Source of the DNA: 39-52-133 sp036523795
GTDB lineage: Bacteria; Pseudomonadota; Gammaproteobacteria; Burkholderiales; Gallionellaceae
Assembly: GCA_036523795.1 (NCBI GenBank)
Contig: DATDDN010000140.1
Span: 1-64,000 of the forward strand
Length of the DNA: 64,000 bases
Reading direction: 5' to 3'
Shown here in pieces: positions 33,338 to 41,976 of this stretch. The notes under the pieces were generated by a model, which saw nothing but the letters and a program-made list of their open reading frames with translations, ran no database searches and was not told the DNA's origin. Position numbers and translations under genes: made by a program. Numbering within the stretch: position 1 is the first letter of the stretch; every line of letters begins with the position of its first letter.

Positions 33338-33648
33338 CAGATCTTGAGGCGCTCGACCACCTTGCCGTTCTTCAGGTGCGACTCGATGATCTCGTCGATG
33401 TCGCTCTCGTCCACATAGGTGTACCAGACCGCTTCCGGATACACCACCATCACCGGGCCGTAATCGCAGCGGTCCATGCAGCCGGCCGAATTGATGCGGA
33501 TGCGGTTCTGCGCATTGGAGATGCCCAGCGCCTTGACCTTGTCCTTGGCATAGTCGCGCAGACGCTGCGCGCCCAGGTTGTTGCAGCAGGTTTCGCCTTC
33601 GGCGCGCTGGTTGGTGCAGAAAAATACGTGCTTCTGGTAGTAGCTCAT
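33337..33648 (-). CDS. Thioredoxin-like [2Fe-2S] ferredoxin
   Basis: 103 residues. HVFFCTNQRAEGETCCNNLGAQRL and INSAGCMDRCDYGPVMVVYPE give the Cys pattern of thioredoxin-fold 2Fe-2S ferredoxins (FeFd/CPF5-Fd type). The partner enzyme is unknown. ATG 33648 has GAGGA at 5-6 nt; ATG 33654 sits directly on it and is rejected. First gene of an operon of six minus-strand genes. Confidence 0.88.
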   Translation of the reverse strand: MSYYQKHVFFCTNQRAEGETCCNNLGAQRLRDYAKDKVKALGISNAQNRIRINSAGCMDRCDYGPVMVVYPEAVWYTYVDESDIDEIIESHLKNGKVVERLKI

Positions 33649-33869
33649 GGCCATCCTCGTGATCAGTGGACCGCAATTATACAGTTCGGCACGCACGAAC
33701 ACCGCCATTGCCCCGACATAGCCCGGATGGCGGCCCCGAAATTCACCTGTCCTTCACCCATGCATGTGGCGGGAACTGTTGCAGCAAGTCAGCAGTCAGA
33801 ATGCTCGCAGACCCCCGGTATTGGCCGCGGGGCGGTGTTTATCTTTTTCTGTCATCAACGAGGTCAACA

Positions 33870-35342
33870 ATGAAAATGAAGATACTGACTGTGCTTTCCA
33901 GACATACCATTGCAGCCATCGCGCTGACCTTCCTGCTGGCTGGCGGCTTCGGCTATTACCTGCATCCCGGCTCATCGCCGTTCTCGAGTGCGCACGCCGA
34001 GACCATAAACCCTCCGCCCACACCCAAGGCCGCGGTCACCCTGCCCGATTTCGCGGACATCGTTGCCCGCCAGGGCCCTGCGGTGGTCAATATCAGCGTA
34101 TCCACCAAGGCCAAGGCATCGGCGAACGGCTTACCCGGATTGCCGCAGCTGGACCCGGACGATCCCTTCTATGAATTCTTCCGCCGCTTCCAGATTCCCG
34201 CCCCGCGTGGCGAAGTGCCTGTGCACGGCATGGGCTCTGGCTTCATCGTCACCGCTGACGGCTTCGTGCTGACCAATGCCCACGTGGTGGACGGCGCCGA
34301 CGAAGTGACCGTGAAACTCACCGACAAACGCGAGTTCAAGGCCAAGGTGAGGGGCGTGGACAAGCTGGCCGACGTGGCCGTGCTCAAGATAGACGCAAAG
34401 AACCTGCCCACCGTGAAGATCGGCGATCCGCAGCAATCGCGCGTGGGTGAGTGGGTGATCGCGATCGGCTCGCCGTTCGGCTTCGAGAACAGCGTGACGG
34501 CAGGCATCATCTCGGCCAAGTAGCGCACGCTGCCGGACGAAGGCTATGTGCCTTTCCTGCAGACCGATGTGGCGGTCAATCCAGGCAACTCCGGCGGCCC
34601 GCTGTTCAACACCAACGGCGAAGTGATTGGCATCAACTCGCAGATCTATTCCCGCAGCGGCGGCTATCAGGGCCTGTCTTTCGCCATCCCGATCGACGTG
34701 GCCATGAAGGTCGAAAAACAACTGGTTGAGCACGGCAAGGTAAGCCGTGGCCGCCTCGGCGTCTACATCCAGGAAGTAAGCCAGCAACTCGCCGACACCT
34801 TTGGCCTGGACAAGCCGCGCGGCGCGCTGGTGAGCGCGGTGGAGTCGGGCAGCCCGGCGGACAAGGCCGGCATCGAGGCAGGCGACATCATCCTGAAATT
34901 CAACGGCAAGGAAATCGCCCGCTCCAGCGACCTGCCCCCGCTGGTGGCTGACCTGACACCGGGCGTGGAAGCAAAGCTGCAGCTATGGCATCAGGGCAAA
35001 AGCCGGGATGTTGCGCTCGCCGTCGGCGAGATGCAGTCCGGCGCCCGGGCCAAGGTAGAGAAACAGAGCAATGAAAAACTTGGCCTGTCGGTACGACCGC
35101 TTTCTCCCGAGGAACGCAAGCGTGCCGAGGTCAGCGGCGGCCTGCTCGCCGAGGATGTAGCCCAGGATGGTCCCGCCGCACGCGCGGGCATCAGGCCCGG
35201 CGACATCATCCTCGCGGTGAATGGCGACAAGGTTGCCAGCGTGGACGAGATGCGCAGCCTGCTGGCCAAGCATCGCAAACAGGCCGCGCTGCTGATCCTG
35301 CGCAACAAGCAGCGGCTGTTCGTGCCGATCGACCTCGGCTAG
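33870..35342 (+). pseudogene. Do/HtrA (DegP/MucD-like) serine protease split by an in-frame TAG
   Basis: Read through one stop, 490 codons encode a complete periplasmic Do protease. There is a membrane/signal segment (residues ~8-32), protease domain with His in LTNAHVVDGADEV, Asp in LADVAVLKI, Ser in PGNSGGPLFN, then two PDZ domains (GRLGVYIQEVSQQLADTFGL and GLLAEDVAQDGPAARAGI). Codon 218 (34521-34523) is TAG where the family has Gly in ISAKGRTLPDE. Upstream and downstream frames are the same, so this is a nonsense change rather than a frameshift. Translation would stop before the catalytic Ser, giving a 217-residue inactive product. The rest of the gene shows no decay, so it is recent, or a sequence error. 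CGAGGT precedes the ATG. Confidence 0.88.
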
Positions 35343-35352
35343 TGCCGCCCGG

Positions 35353-35380
35353 GCAGAAGCGGCGTCAACGCCGCTTCTGC
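35353..35380. terminator. Strong hairpin between converging genes, without T-tract
   Basis: GCAGAAGCGGCG-TCAA-CGCCGCTTCTGC is a perfect 12-bp inverted repeat with a 4-base loop, 10 nt after the protease stop. The stop codon of the converging VanZ-like gene (35365-35367 on the minus strand) lies in the loop, so its last codons form the stem. No run of T follows on either strand; termination or mRNA-end protection is inferred from position. Confidence 0.6.
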
Positions 35381-36435
35381 CGCATCACCCATACCAGATA
35401 GCCCAGCAGCAGCAGCGGGAACAGCAGCGCCAGCAGTTGCGACAAGCCGTTGTAATGCAGCATGTGGCCATAATGCCAGTGGAACAGGCGCAAGGTGCCT
35501 GCCGGCATGTTGCTGTCCATCACCCAGTGCGCCAGCGCGATGTAAGCCAGCACGGCCAGCATCGCCATCCCCAGCAACCAGCCCGGCCGCAGATACCTGG
35601 CCACTGCCAGCAATATCAGCCCGGCCAGCACTCCCAGCATCGACTCGCTGTTCACCCACAGCAACAACGCCCACGACTTGAGCAGCACCGCGGCAATCAC
35701 GAACTTGGCCAGCGTCACCAGGGCCAATGCCAGCACCAGCAGGTTGAGCGCATGGCGCGGCTGCCGCAGCAGGATCAGCAGCAGCACGCCGGGCATCAGC
35801 AGGTTGAGCGCCACCGCCAGCGCCTCCAGCCAATTGAACGGTTGCGCCTGCGCCGCCTCGAACGGCGTCGGCGCCATCTGGCTGATGAACACGCTGCCCA
35901 GCATGGGCAGGGAAGGATTGAGCTGGACGAACACCCACATCGCCAGCAGTGCGGCACCGAAATCGCTGGAACCGCCCCGGCGGAAGCGACCGTCATACCA
36001 GCGGCGCAGCCGGGCAAACCACGCCTGCGCTTCCACCCGCAGCGCCAGCAGCGCGCCCAGCAATACGCCCATGCTGTTGCTGAGCAGATCGCTGTTGGAG
36101 CTGACCCGCGAGGGCAGATACAGCTGCGCATATTCCATCAGCAGCGACATGCCACACCCCAGCAGCAACGCCAGCACCAAGCCAGAACGCGGGGGCAAGT
36201 GCGGGCGCAACAGCATCTGCAGCAAAAAGCCGAACGGCAGATAGGCGAGCAGATTGATGACGAAATCGAACCAGGTGAAAGTCTGCGCCAGCGGAGCTGT
36301 CATCACCTCCAGCAGGCTCACGCCCTGCTCCTGCCAGCCGGTAAACGGCGCCAGGCTGGCATAGACGATGAACAGCGCATAGCCACCGGCGAGGTAGCGG
36401 CGCAGGTGGGTGCGATGGCTGGGGTGATCTGACAT
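35365..36435 (-). CDS. VanZ-like family membrane protein
   Basis: 356 residues, about nine membrane helices. The N-terminal half has the VanZ pattern (FDFVINLLAYLPFGFLLQML...MSLLMEYAQLYLPSRVSSNSDLLSNSMGVLLGALLA, with conserved N, E and S/D residues). The C-terminal half has further helices without known motif. VanZ homologues affect glycopeptide tolerance or envelope stress in some species; the role here is unknown. Ends inside the hairpin at 35353-35380. Confidence 0.85.
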   Translation of the reverse strand: MSDHPSHRTHLRRYLAGGYALFIVYASLAPFTGWQEQGVSLLEVMTAPLAQTFTWFDFVINLLAYLPFGFLLQMLLRPHLPPRSGLVLALLLGCGMSLLMEYAQLYLPSRVSSNSDLLSNSMGVLLGALLALRVEAQAWFARLRRWYDGRFRRGGSSDFGAALLAMWVFVQLNPSLPMLGSVFISQMAPTPFEAAQAQPFNWLEALAVALNLLMPGVLLLILLRQPRHALNLLVLALALVTLAKFVIAAVLLKSWALLLWVNSESMLGVLAGLILLAVARYLRPGWLLGMAMLAVLAYIALAHWVMDSNMPAGTLRLFHWHYGHMLHYNGLSQLLALLFPLLLLGYLVWVMRQKRR

Positions 36436-36662
36436 GGGGTGAAGTTTAGCGGATTAGGCGCTGGTCGTGCCGCTGTGTACAGGATGCACAGCGACAGAGG
36501 CCAGTCCGACTATTGACGGGCAGTCATTGGCAAGTTAGCGTGCGGCATGGAAACCGTCAAAAACCTACAAATGATGTCAAATGCGACGCATCACTACGAA
36601 GATGCGCAACAACGACTTCATGATCCTTGCCTGTTAAATTTGGACTATTGGCAAAATTAGAT

Positions 36663-37289
36663 GTGACCACAATCACCTCCATTCTGCTTGCGTTAGTTAT
36701 TGGCTTTGCTATCGGCCGATACCGAGTTCATACGATACAAAATCGCGGTGAGGCAAGGCTATCTCGCGAAGTGATGAGAAAGTTTCTTCCACCCGACTAC
36801 CATCTTCTCAACCACATTACGCTTCGACTAAAGGATGGAAGCACCCAAATCGATCACATCCTCGTCTCTCGATTTGGTGTGTTCGTAATCGAAACCAAGG
36901 ACTACAAGGGGTGGATCTTCGGCGGAGCTAGGGATAGTTACTGGACACAGGTGTTATATCGCGCCAAGTTCAGGTTCCAGAACCCAATACACCAAAACTA
37001 CAAGCATGTCTGCGCTGTCCGTGACCTACTTAACTTCATCGCCCCTGACATGATCCGCCCTGTTGTGGTTTTCACCGGCGAGTCCACATTCATAACCGAT
37101 GTTCCAGATGAAGTGTTTACATTGCCCGAATTTCTAACTTACGTTGAAAATTTCCAAACTGAGGTAATGTCACTTAATCGTGTTCAGTTCTGTGTTGGCC
37201 GTTTGGAGACCACACGGCTTCAAATCACTGGGGCGACAGATGTTGATCATGTCATGGAGTTGAGGCGAAGGAAGGGGATGAGTAATTAA
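36663..37289 (+). CDS. NERD-domain protein with N-terminal membrane anchor
   Basis: About 208 residues. A hydrophobic N-terminus (TSILLALVIGFAIGRY) is followed by a NERD nuclease-related domain: LKDGSTQIDHILVSRFGVFVIETKDYKGWIFG, with the D...E-x-K core, then W-x-Q and FQNPIHQNYKHVCAV. The D-ExK pattern fits a PD-(D/E)XK-type nuclease fold, but activity is unproven. The start is uncertain: GTG 36663 is used; a TTG at 36627 is in frame. First gene of an AT-richer patch (36.5-38.8 kb). Confidence 0.8.
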   Translation: MTTITSILLALVIGFAIGRYRVHTIQNRGEARLSREVMRKFLPPDYHLLNHITLRLKDGSTQIDHILVSRFGVFVIETKDYKGWIFGGARDSYWTQVLYRAKFRFQNPIHQNYKHVCAVRDLLNFIAPDMIRPVVVFTGESTFITDVPDEVFTLPEFLTYVENFQTEVMSLNRVQFCVGRLETTRLQITGATDVDHVMELRRRKGMSN

Positions 37290-37397
37290 TCAGTTCGAAG
37301 CATGCGATCGGGTTGGTTTTACAATTTACACCGCCTCGAATTATCCTGACATGCCAAACGAAAGGCCCGAGCCCAACTCGCTAACACCAAGGCTGCC

Positions 37398-37802
37398 ATG
37401 AGAAATCTGCTAATACTCGCAATCGTCGCAATTGTTGTCGGTCTCGCCTATGCGGGCATTCGCATTTATCCCTACACCTCATATTTCGGTTCGTCATGTG
37501 AGGCGAAGGGTGGCAAATGGGCCAGTGCATCGGGACAATGCATTACAAGGAGCTGCTATAAGGACGATAGCTGCGGTCTTTGGTCAAATCCGGGCAACAG
37601 GTGCCACCTGCTGAGAGTTGGGGATCCTGTTTCTGAGGTCTATTTTCAGCTTGGCGAGCCATACAGGATCGATGGCACGCGATATACATGGCCCGTAGGG
37701 AAACTGTCTGACTATGAAGTCGTGATAGGAATTGTGAACGGGAGAGCCGCTTCAATTGTATGCAGTCAACGCATCACAAATCGCTCTGCGCCTGCATCAT
37801 GA
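37398..37802 (+). CDS. Exported cysteine-rich protein of unknown function
   Basis: 134 residues. The N-terminal hydrophobic segment (LLILAIVAIVVGLAYAGI) looks like a signal anchor. The exported part has seven or so cysteines (SSCEAKGG, QCITRSCYKDDSCGLW, RCHLLRVGD, IVCSQR), suggesting disulfides. GDPVSEVYFQLGEPYRIDGTRYTWPVG resembles the SmpA/OmlA-type 'G...V...LG.P' repeat but is too short to assign. The ATG at 37398 is used. Confidence 0.62.
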   Translation: MRNLLILAIVAIVVGLAYAGIRIYPYTSYFGSSCEAKGGKWASASGQCITRSCYKDDSCGLWSNPGNRCHLLRVGDPVSEVYFQLGEPYRIDGTRYTWPVGKLSDYEVVIGIVNGRAASIVCSQRITNRSAPAS

Positions 37803-37958
37803 GCAGCGAGGTCAAAGTGCCAGCACGCAGATGATGTCAAATGCAAGTCATGCCCCCAAGATGGGCTATTCAAGATGCTCGTCAATTTTCGCATGGGCTC
37901 GACGCGTGGCCAGGACACCTGGGCAAAGTGAGAGGCTTACTAATAATCAAGGTGTGTA

Positions 37959-38285
37959 ATGAAGGCCATAAAAATAATTTCTTATTCGCTAATTATCGAA
38001 GTTGCAGCAATCTCAATAGTTGTATTTACGGGAGGAGCGGGGCATGGGACATATGCTCCAGCCAGGGTTTTATTTCCATACGCAATGCTATCAACAGTAT
38101 TGCATGGGACTATAAACGACGCCTTTATTCTTTTTTCTTGCCTGCAATTTCCACTCTATGGAGTAATTTCATTTTTGGCATTGAAGTCGGATAGAACCAA
38201 ACCAATTATTGGCATATTAATTGCGGTGCATTTAGTTGCGGTATTTCTGTCTTTTGTATTCGCAAACCCATCATTCCCTAACTAG
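37959..38285 (+). CDS. Small multi-pass membrane protein of unknown function
   Basis: 108 residues, three to four hydrophobic segments (IISYSLIIEVAAISIVVFTG; VLFPYAMLSTVLHGTINDAFILFSCLQFPLYGVISFLAL; PIIGILIAVHLVAVFLSFVF). No family recognised. Strongly AT-rich codon use. The stretch of 156 nt before it contains a 14-mer that recurs at 36571. Confidence 0.6.
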   Translation: MKAIKIISYSLIIEVAAISIVVFTGGAGHGTYAPARVLFPYAMLSTVLHGTINDAFILFSCLQFPLYGVISFLALKSDRTKPIIGILIAVHLVAVFLSFVFANPSFPN

Positions 38286-38305
38286 GAAAACGTCGGGGGC
38301 ATGAC

Positions 38306-38740
38306 TTGCACCACGTTAAATGCACTCTGATAGTCGCAGCCGCCCTTGCTGCTTGCCAGCAATTCCTGACGATTAGTGTCGTGAATGATCACACGTTGCG
38401 ACCTGTATTTCAGTTTCACTATGTCACGGAGGTTACGCCGTTGAACGTTGACGTTAGTGACTTTGCCGTCAGCACAAACCTACCTGGAGGCCACAGCAAG
38501 ATTGTATGGGAAATTCGGTCAAAGGCTTCGTATATAGCCCCTCCAAGTGGGGCTGCAACCTTTCCCGATTCTTTGAAGCAGATCGAGTACGGGGCCACCC
38601 CAGAGGGCTTTGAGACAGTTGTCGCGCCTGAGCCGCTAAAGTGGGAACAGCTTTATCAGATCGCTGCATTCATTGACCTAGAAGAAGAACCGAAACATAC
38701 ATCACGCTGGTGGCAGAATCACTCTGACACAACTGCCTGA
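38306..38740 (+). CDS. Putative lipoprotein of unknown function
   Basis: 144 residues from a TTG at 38306, with GGGGG ~9 nt upstream. The N-terminus reads MHHVKCTLIVAAALAACQQF, with a lipobox-like LAAC suggesting lipid attachment at Cys17. The mature part is beta-rich (FQFHYVTEVTPLNVDVSDFAVSTNL, KIVWEIRSKASYIAPPSG). No family recognised. The non-ATG start and low GC make the call moderate. Confidence 0.55.
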   Translation: MHHVKCTLIVAAALAACQQFLTISVVNDHTLRPVFQFHYVTEVTPLNVDVSDFAVSTNLPGGHSKIVWEIRSKASYIAPPSGAATFPDSLKQIEYGATPEGFETVVAPEPLKWEQLYQIAAFIDLEEEPKHTSRWWQNHSDTTA

Positions 38741-38889
38741 AAATCGATAGGTTTACTGCCCCGCCCAATCGAGTGCCATCTGGTCAGCCCTTGCACCTTG
38801 CAACCACGGAAATAGCCCGCACTCGCTCCGTGATGCAGGCAGAACCCCGGGCCCAGGGGCCTCGGTGCCAGACATGCTGGCTGGCAACC

Positions 38890-41520
38890 TTACTGCACCT
38901 GCAACGTGTAGTCGGTATTCTGCCCAAATGTGAAAGGTTCGGTCGCATCAATGGTATAGGTTCCACTCGCCGGTGCCGTCCAACTGATTACGTTTGTCTT
39001 GCCGCCTTGGGCCGACGTGCCGGAGGCTAGCAAGTTCGTGCCAGTGGCGTCATAGAGTCTTACCGTCACACTTGCCGCCGTACCAACGTTGCCTCCAGTG
39101 ATCGTGTACTTGGTGCCCGCGGTTGCAGTGAACGTCACCCAATCGTGCTGATCCTCGCAGTGGTTCCGGGATTGCGCTGCCGCACCTACGATGATGGCCT
39201 TAGCTGCGGCGACCGTATCATCTTCCTCATACGCATCCTGTGCGCATTGAGTTACCCCCAGGGTATAGCCAGTCCCGCTGCCGGGGAAGCCATTCGTGAT
39301 CTGGAAGTAATACGTGCTGCCCGCAGTCGCGCTCCAGGAGTATAGCTGCTGGAAGTTGCTTCCCTGAGTCGTCACGGGCGTGACCGCATCGCTCTGCAGC
39401 ACCGTGAAACTCGGCCCGAACGAGCCTGTCGTCGCCAGATACACACCAGTCACCGTGGGCGTAAAGGTGGCCCAGTCGATGCCGTCATCGCAGTTGTTGC
39501 GCGACTGTGAACTGCCGGCGGTGATGGCCTTTGCAGTCGCCGGGGTGTCGTCGTCCTCATACGCATCTATGGCACAAGGCGGCGCGACGACGGTAATCGC
39601 CACCGGCGCGCTGGTGTTGTTGGCCTTGCTCACCTCAGTGACAGCGCCGGAAGGATCTGCGATGGAACCGATGTAGTAAGTTCCCGGCGGCGTCGAGGCA
39701 GCGATGTGTGCGCCATACCAGGCCTGGTTTATGTACTGATATGAGCCGGTTCCCTGAGCGCCGAGACTGGACACGTTACGTGTAGCCAGCAGTGTGTTAG
39801 CGCTGCTGATCGTGCTGGTACTCGACAGATAGGTTCCAATCGTAAAGGCACCTGCATTCTGATATCCGATGTTTGATACGGTTTCGGTGATATTGAGGAA
39901 GTCGCCAGCCACCACTGTCGAGGTGTACTGTGTCGCCAGGCTTTCCGTCAGATCGGGGAGAGCGAGGTTCACCGCAATGCTGTAGTCCTTCGCCGCTGAC
40001 GCGCTGTCAGTTGCAAGCAGATAGTAGGTTGCGGTTGCGGGCGCGGTCCAGTTGATGGTCGTCGCCGTGCCACTTGCGGGCTGCAGCAGTGTTACACCAT
40101 CCGTGTCATACAACTGCACTGTTGGGGCTGCGTAACCGCCAACCGGAGTGACACTGATCATGTAGCTCGTACCCGCAGTGGCGCTGAATTTTACCCAGTC
40201 CGTCGTGTTGAGGCAGTGAGTATGTGCCTGCGGTACACCAACCGTGATCGGCTGCGCAGACGCGGCGGCATTGTCCGGCTCGTAACTATCGTCGCTGCAG
40301 GTTGCGCTCACGACACTGATCGGCTGCGCAGCGGAAACGTTGTTTGCGGTCGAGTATTCGCTCGCTGCGCCGGTCGGATTTGCCTTGGCGAGGATATAGT
40401 AGTTCCCGACTGCCACGTTGGGAAGGGACGCCGTGTATGGCGCATAGTTCGTGTACGAACCCACGGTGAGTCCACCCGTAACGGTCTGCGTGCCGATCAG
40501 TGTATCCGCCGCATCAAGCACGTTATCTGTGGAAAGGTAGTAGGCAATATCGAAATTTCCGGCGAGGCCAGCAAAACCCTGATTGCGCACTGATGTATAT
40601 ACGCTGATCGCGCCATTTGGCACGCCGTTCGTCGGAGCAGAGAGGTTGGTGATGACCAGGTCGGGACGCAGGTCGCCAAGATTGATGCTGTAATCTGTGG
40701 CAGCACCGGCATCCAAAAGTCCCATCATCGGCGCCACGCGCGCGTAGTACGTTCCAGTCTTAGGAGCGGTCCATGTAAGCCGTGAATCCTTGAAGTCTAG
40801 ACCGGGCGATCCTAGGACAAGCGCCGTGCCGCCGTCGGTATCGTACAGGGTGATATTTGTCCATGCGTTGTAGCCAACCTGACTGGTGGACAAGGCATAG
40901 GTTGTACCCTGCGTCGCATTGAAGCTCAGCCAATCCGAGGTACCCTCGCAATGGTTGTGCGCTTGAGGGTTGCCAAAAACAAGCACCCCAGCAGCGGCAG
41001 CGCTATTGTCAGGTTCGTATGTATCGGGAGTGCAAGTAGTGCCCCCACTCAGCGTAAAAGGTTGTGAGTAGACGTTATTCGTCTTGGTCACTTCAGGGCC
41101 GTAGGGCACAATCGCGCCTATATAGTAGCTGCCGTTGGCTGCGCCTGTCGGCAAGTTAGCCGTCACCGTAAGGGTGGTGGACTGGCCAGGATTGAGAAAT
41201 ACCATGCTCGTGCCCAAACCGAGCATGCCGTAGTCTGCCGTTATATCGCTGCTTGGAGCGAGTGCGACAATCGCGCTGACCCCGGCTGCCACCACCGAGC
41301 CCTGATTGGCAACAGTGACCGTCACCGTGAAACTTCCGCCTGCAACACCCGAACTCGGTGCGCTGACGCTGGTAATGGCGAGATCAGGCAAGCTGCCGCT
41401 CGCGGTGGCTGTCGTGCCGCCTCCGCCCCCACCGCCCCCTCCCCCGCAAGAAGCCAGTAAAAGTGCCGCAAACAAAAGCTGCAGTCGCGCGGCGTATTTC
41501 AGCGTGTATGAGAACGGCAT
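38890..41520 (-). CDS. Large lipoprotein with alternating CARDB and PPC repeat domains
   Basis: 876 residues. Signal peptide with lipobox LLASC (lipidated Cys25), followed by ten consecutive glycines. Then CARDB (~45-155), PPC (~160-285), CARDB (~290-405), PPC (~410-520), CARDB (~523-650) and two PPC domains (~655-760, ~765-876). CARDB units start PDLVITNLSAP-like; PPC units start CxxDxYEPDN or AYEEDD and include HNHCEGTSDWLSF-type motifs with a conserved Cys pair. The Asp-rich loops suggest calcium binding. It is probably a surface or periplasmic adhesion/scaffold protein; no protease domain is present although PPC is usually linked to one. AAGGGG precedes the ATG at 41520. Confidence 0.85.
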   Translation of the reverse strand: MPFSYTLKYAARLQLLFAALLLASCGGGGGGGGGGTTATASGSLPDLAITSVSAPSSGVAGGSFTVTVTVANQGSVVAAGVSAIVALAPSSDITADYGMLGLGTSMVFLNPGQSTTLTVTANLPTGAANGSYYIGAIVPYGPEVTKTNNVYSQPFTLSGGTTCTPDTYEPDNSAAAAGVLVFGNPQAHNHCEGTSDWLSFNATQGTTYALSTSQVGYNAWTNITLYDTDGGTALVLGSPGLDFKDSRLTWTAPKTGTYYARVAPMMGLLDAGAATDYSINLGDLRPDLVITNLSAPTNGVPNGAISVYTSVRNQGFAGLAGNFDIAYYLSTDNVLDAADTLIGTQTVTGGLTVGSYTNYAPYTASLPNVAVGNYYILAKANPTGAASEYSTANNVSAAQPISVVSATCSDDSYEPDNAAASAQPITVGVPQAHTHCLNTTDWVKFSATAGTSYMISVTPVGGYAAPTVQLYDTDGVTLLQPASGTATTINWTAPATATYYLLATDSASAAKDYSIAVNLALPDLTESLATQYTSTVVAGDFLNITETVSNIGYQNAGAFTIGTYLSSTSTISSANTLLATRNVSSLGAQGTGSYQYINQAWYGAHIAASTPPGTYYIGSIADPSGAVTEVSKANNTSAPVAITVVAPPCAIDAYEDDDTPATAKAITAGSSQSRNNCDDGIDWATFTPTVTGVYLATTGSFGPSFTVLQSDAVTPVTTQGSNFQQLYSWSATAGSTYYFQITNGFPGSGTGYTLGVTQCAQDAYEEDDTVAAAKAIIVGAAAQSRNHCEDQHDWVTFTATAGTKYTITGGNVGTAASVTVRLYDATGTNLLASGTSAQGGKTNVISWTAPASGTYTIDATEPFTFGQNTDYTLQVQ

Positions 41521-41858
41521 GTGACCCCTTGATTTGTTGGTGTTTGATCAGACTACTGCTCTGTAATTTTGCCCGGCGACAACAATTTTGTCTTGCCGGC
41601 ATTCACCTGAAAAAGCGAAGGGCAGGTCTGATTCATCGTTCCTGCATGAGCAGACTTCACGTCAAATCAACAAGATGAATCATGCTTGATGGAACCACTA
41701 GCCATTCAGCCAGGTTGCAGAAAAATCGCAGATCAGGTAACCGCGGGGACATGTCTGCCATGACAGCATTGCTCGCCATATCGAGGCGCATAATTCGCTG
41801 ACTCGCTCAGGCTTGAGTCCGTCCGACTTTGGCGGCGGGACAGCTGCCCCACTCTCAT
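41521..41858. other. Intergenic region upstream of the CARDB/PPC lipoprotein
   Basis: 338 bases without a convincing gene. It holds the lipoprotein promoter region and a perfect 9-bp inverted repeat, TGATTCATC (41629-41637) facing GATGAATCA (41674-41682), too widely spaced (36 nt) for a simple terminator. No known operator was recognised. Confidence 0.4.
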
Positions 41859-41976
41859 CTACGATAGCAGTTTGACCATCTCGCTGGCGGCAGTGAATAC
41901 CCTGTTGTCGCGGTGGTGCAGGTGCACGGCAGTTTCGCCGCCATCGGAATGGCCCCAGGCCAGCTGCGCTCTAACG
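41859..41976 (-). pseudogene. 3' remnant of a second flavin reductase gene
   Basis: On the minus strand this reads ...AWGHSDGGETAVHLHHRDNRVFTAASEMVKLLS and a stop. It aligns with the C-terminus of the intact neighbour (QAWVDTSVKLPRTLHHRGNGVFAIAGENIKLPSKMK). DNA similarity is visible along ~90 bases. Only about 35 codons remain, directly downstream of the intact gene's stop, so this is the tail of a tandem or incoming paralogue. Confidence 0.72.

Noticed and set aside
37289..37398. attC sites in the second low-GC patch
   Set aside because: CCCAACTCGCTAACACC at ~37372 has an AAC core, but no complementary GTTRRRY partner or palindrome is present at suitable distance.
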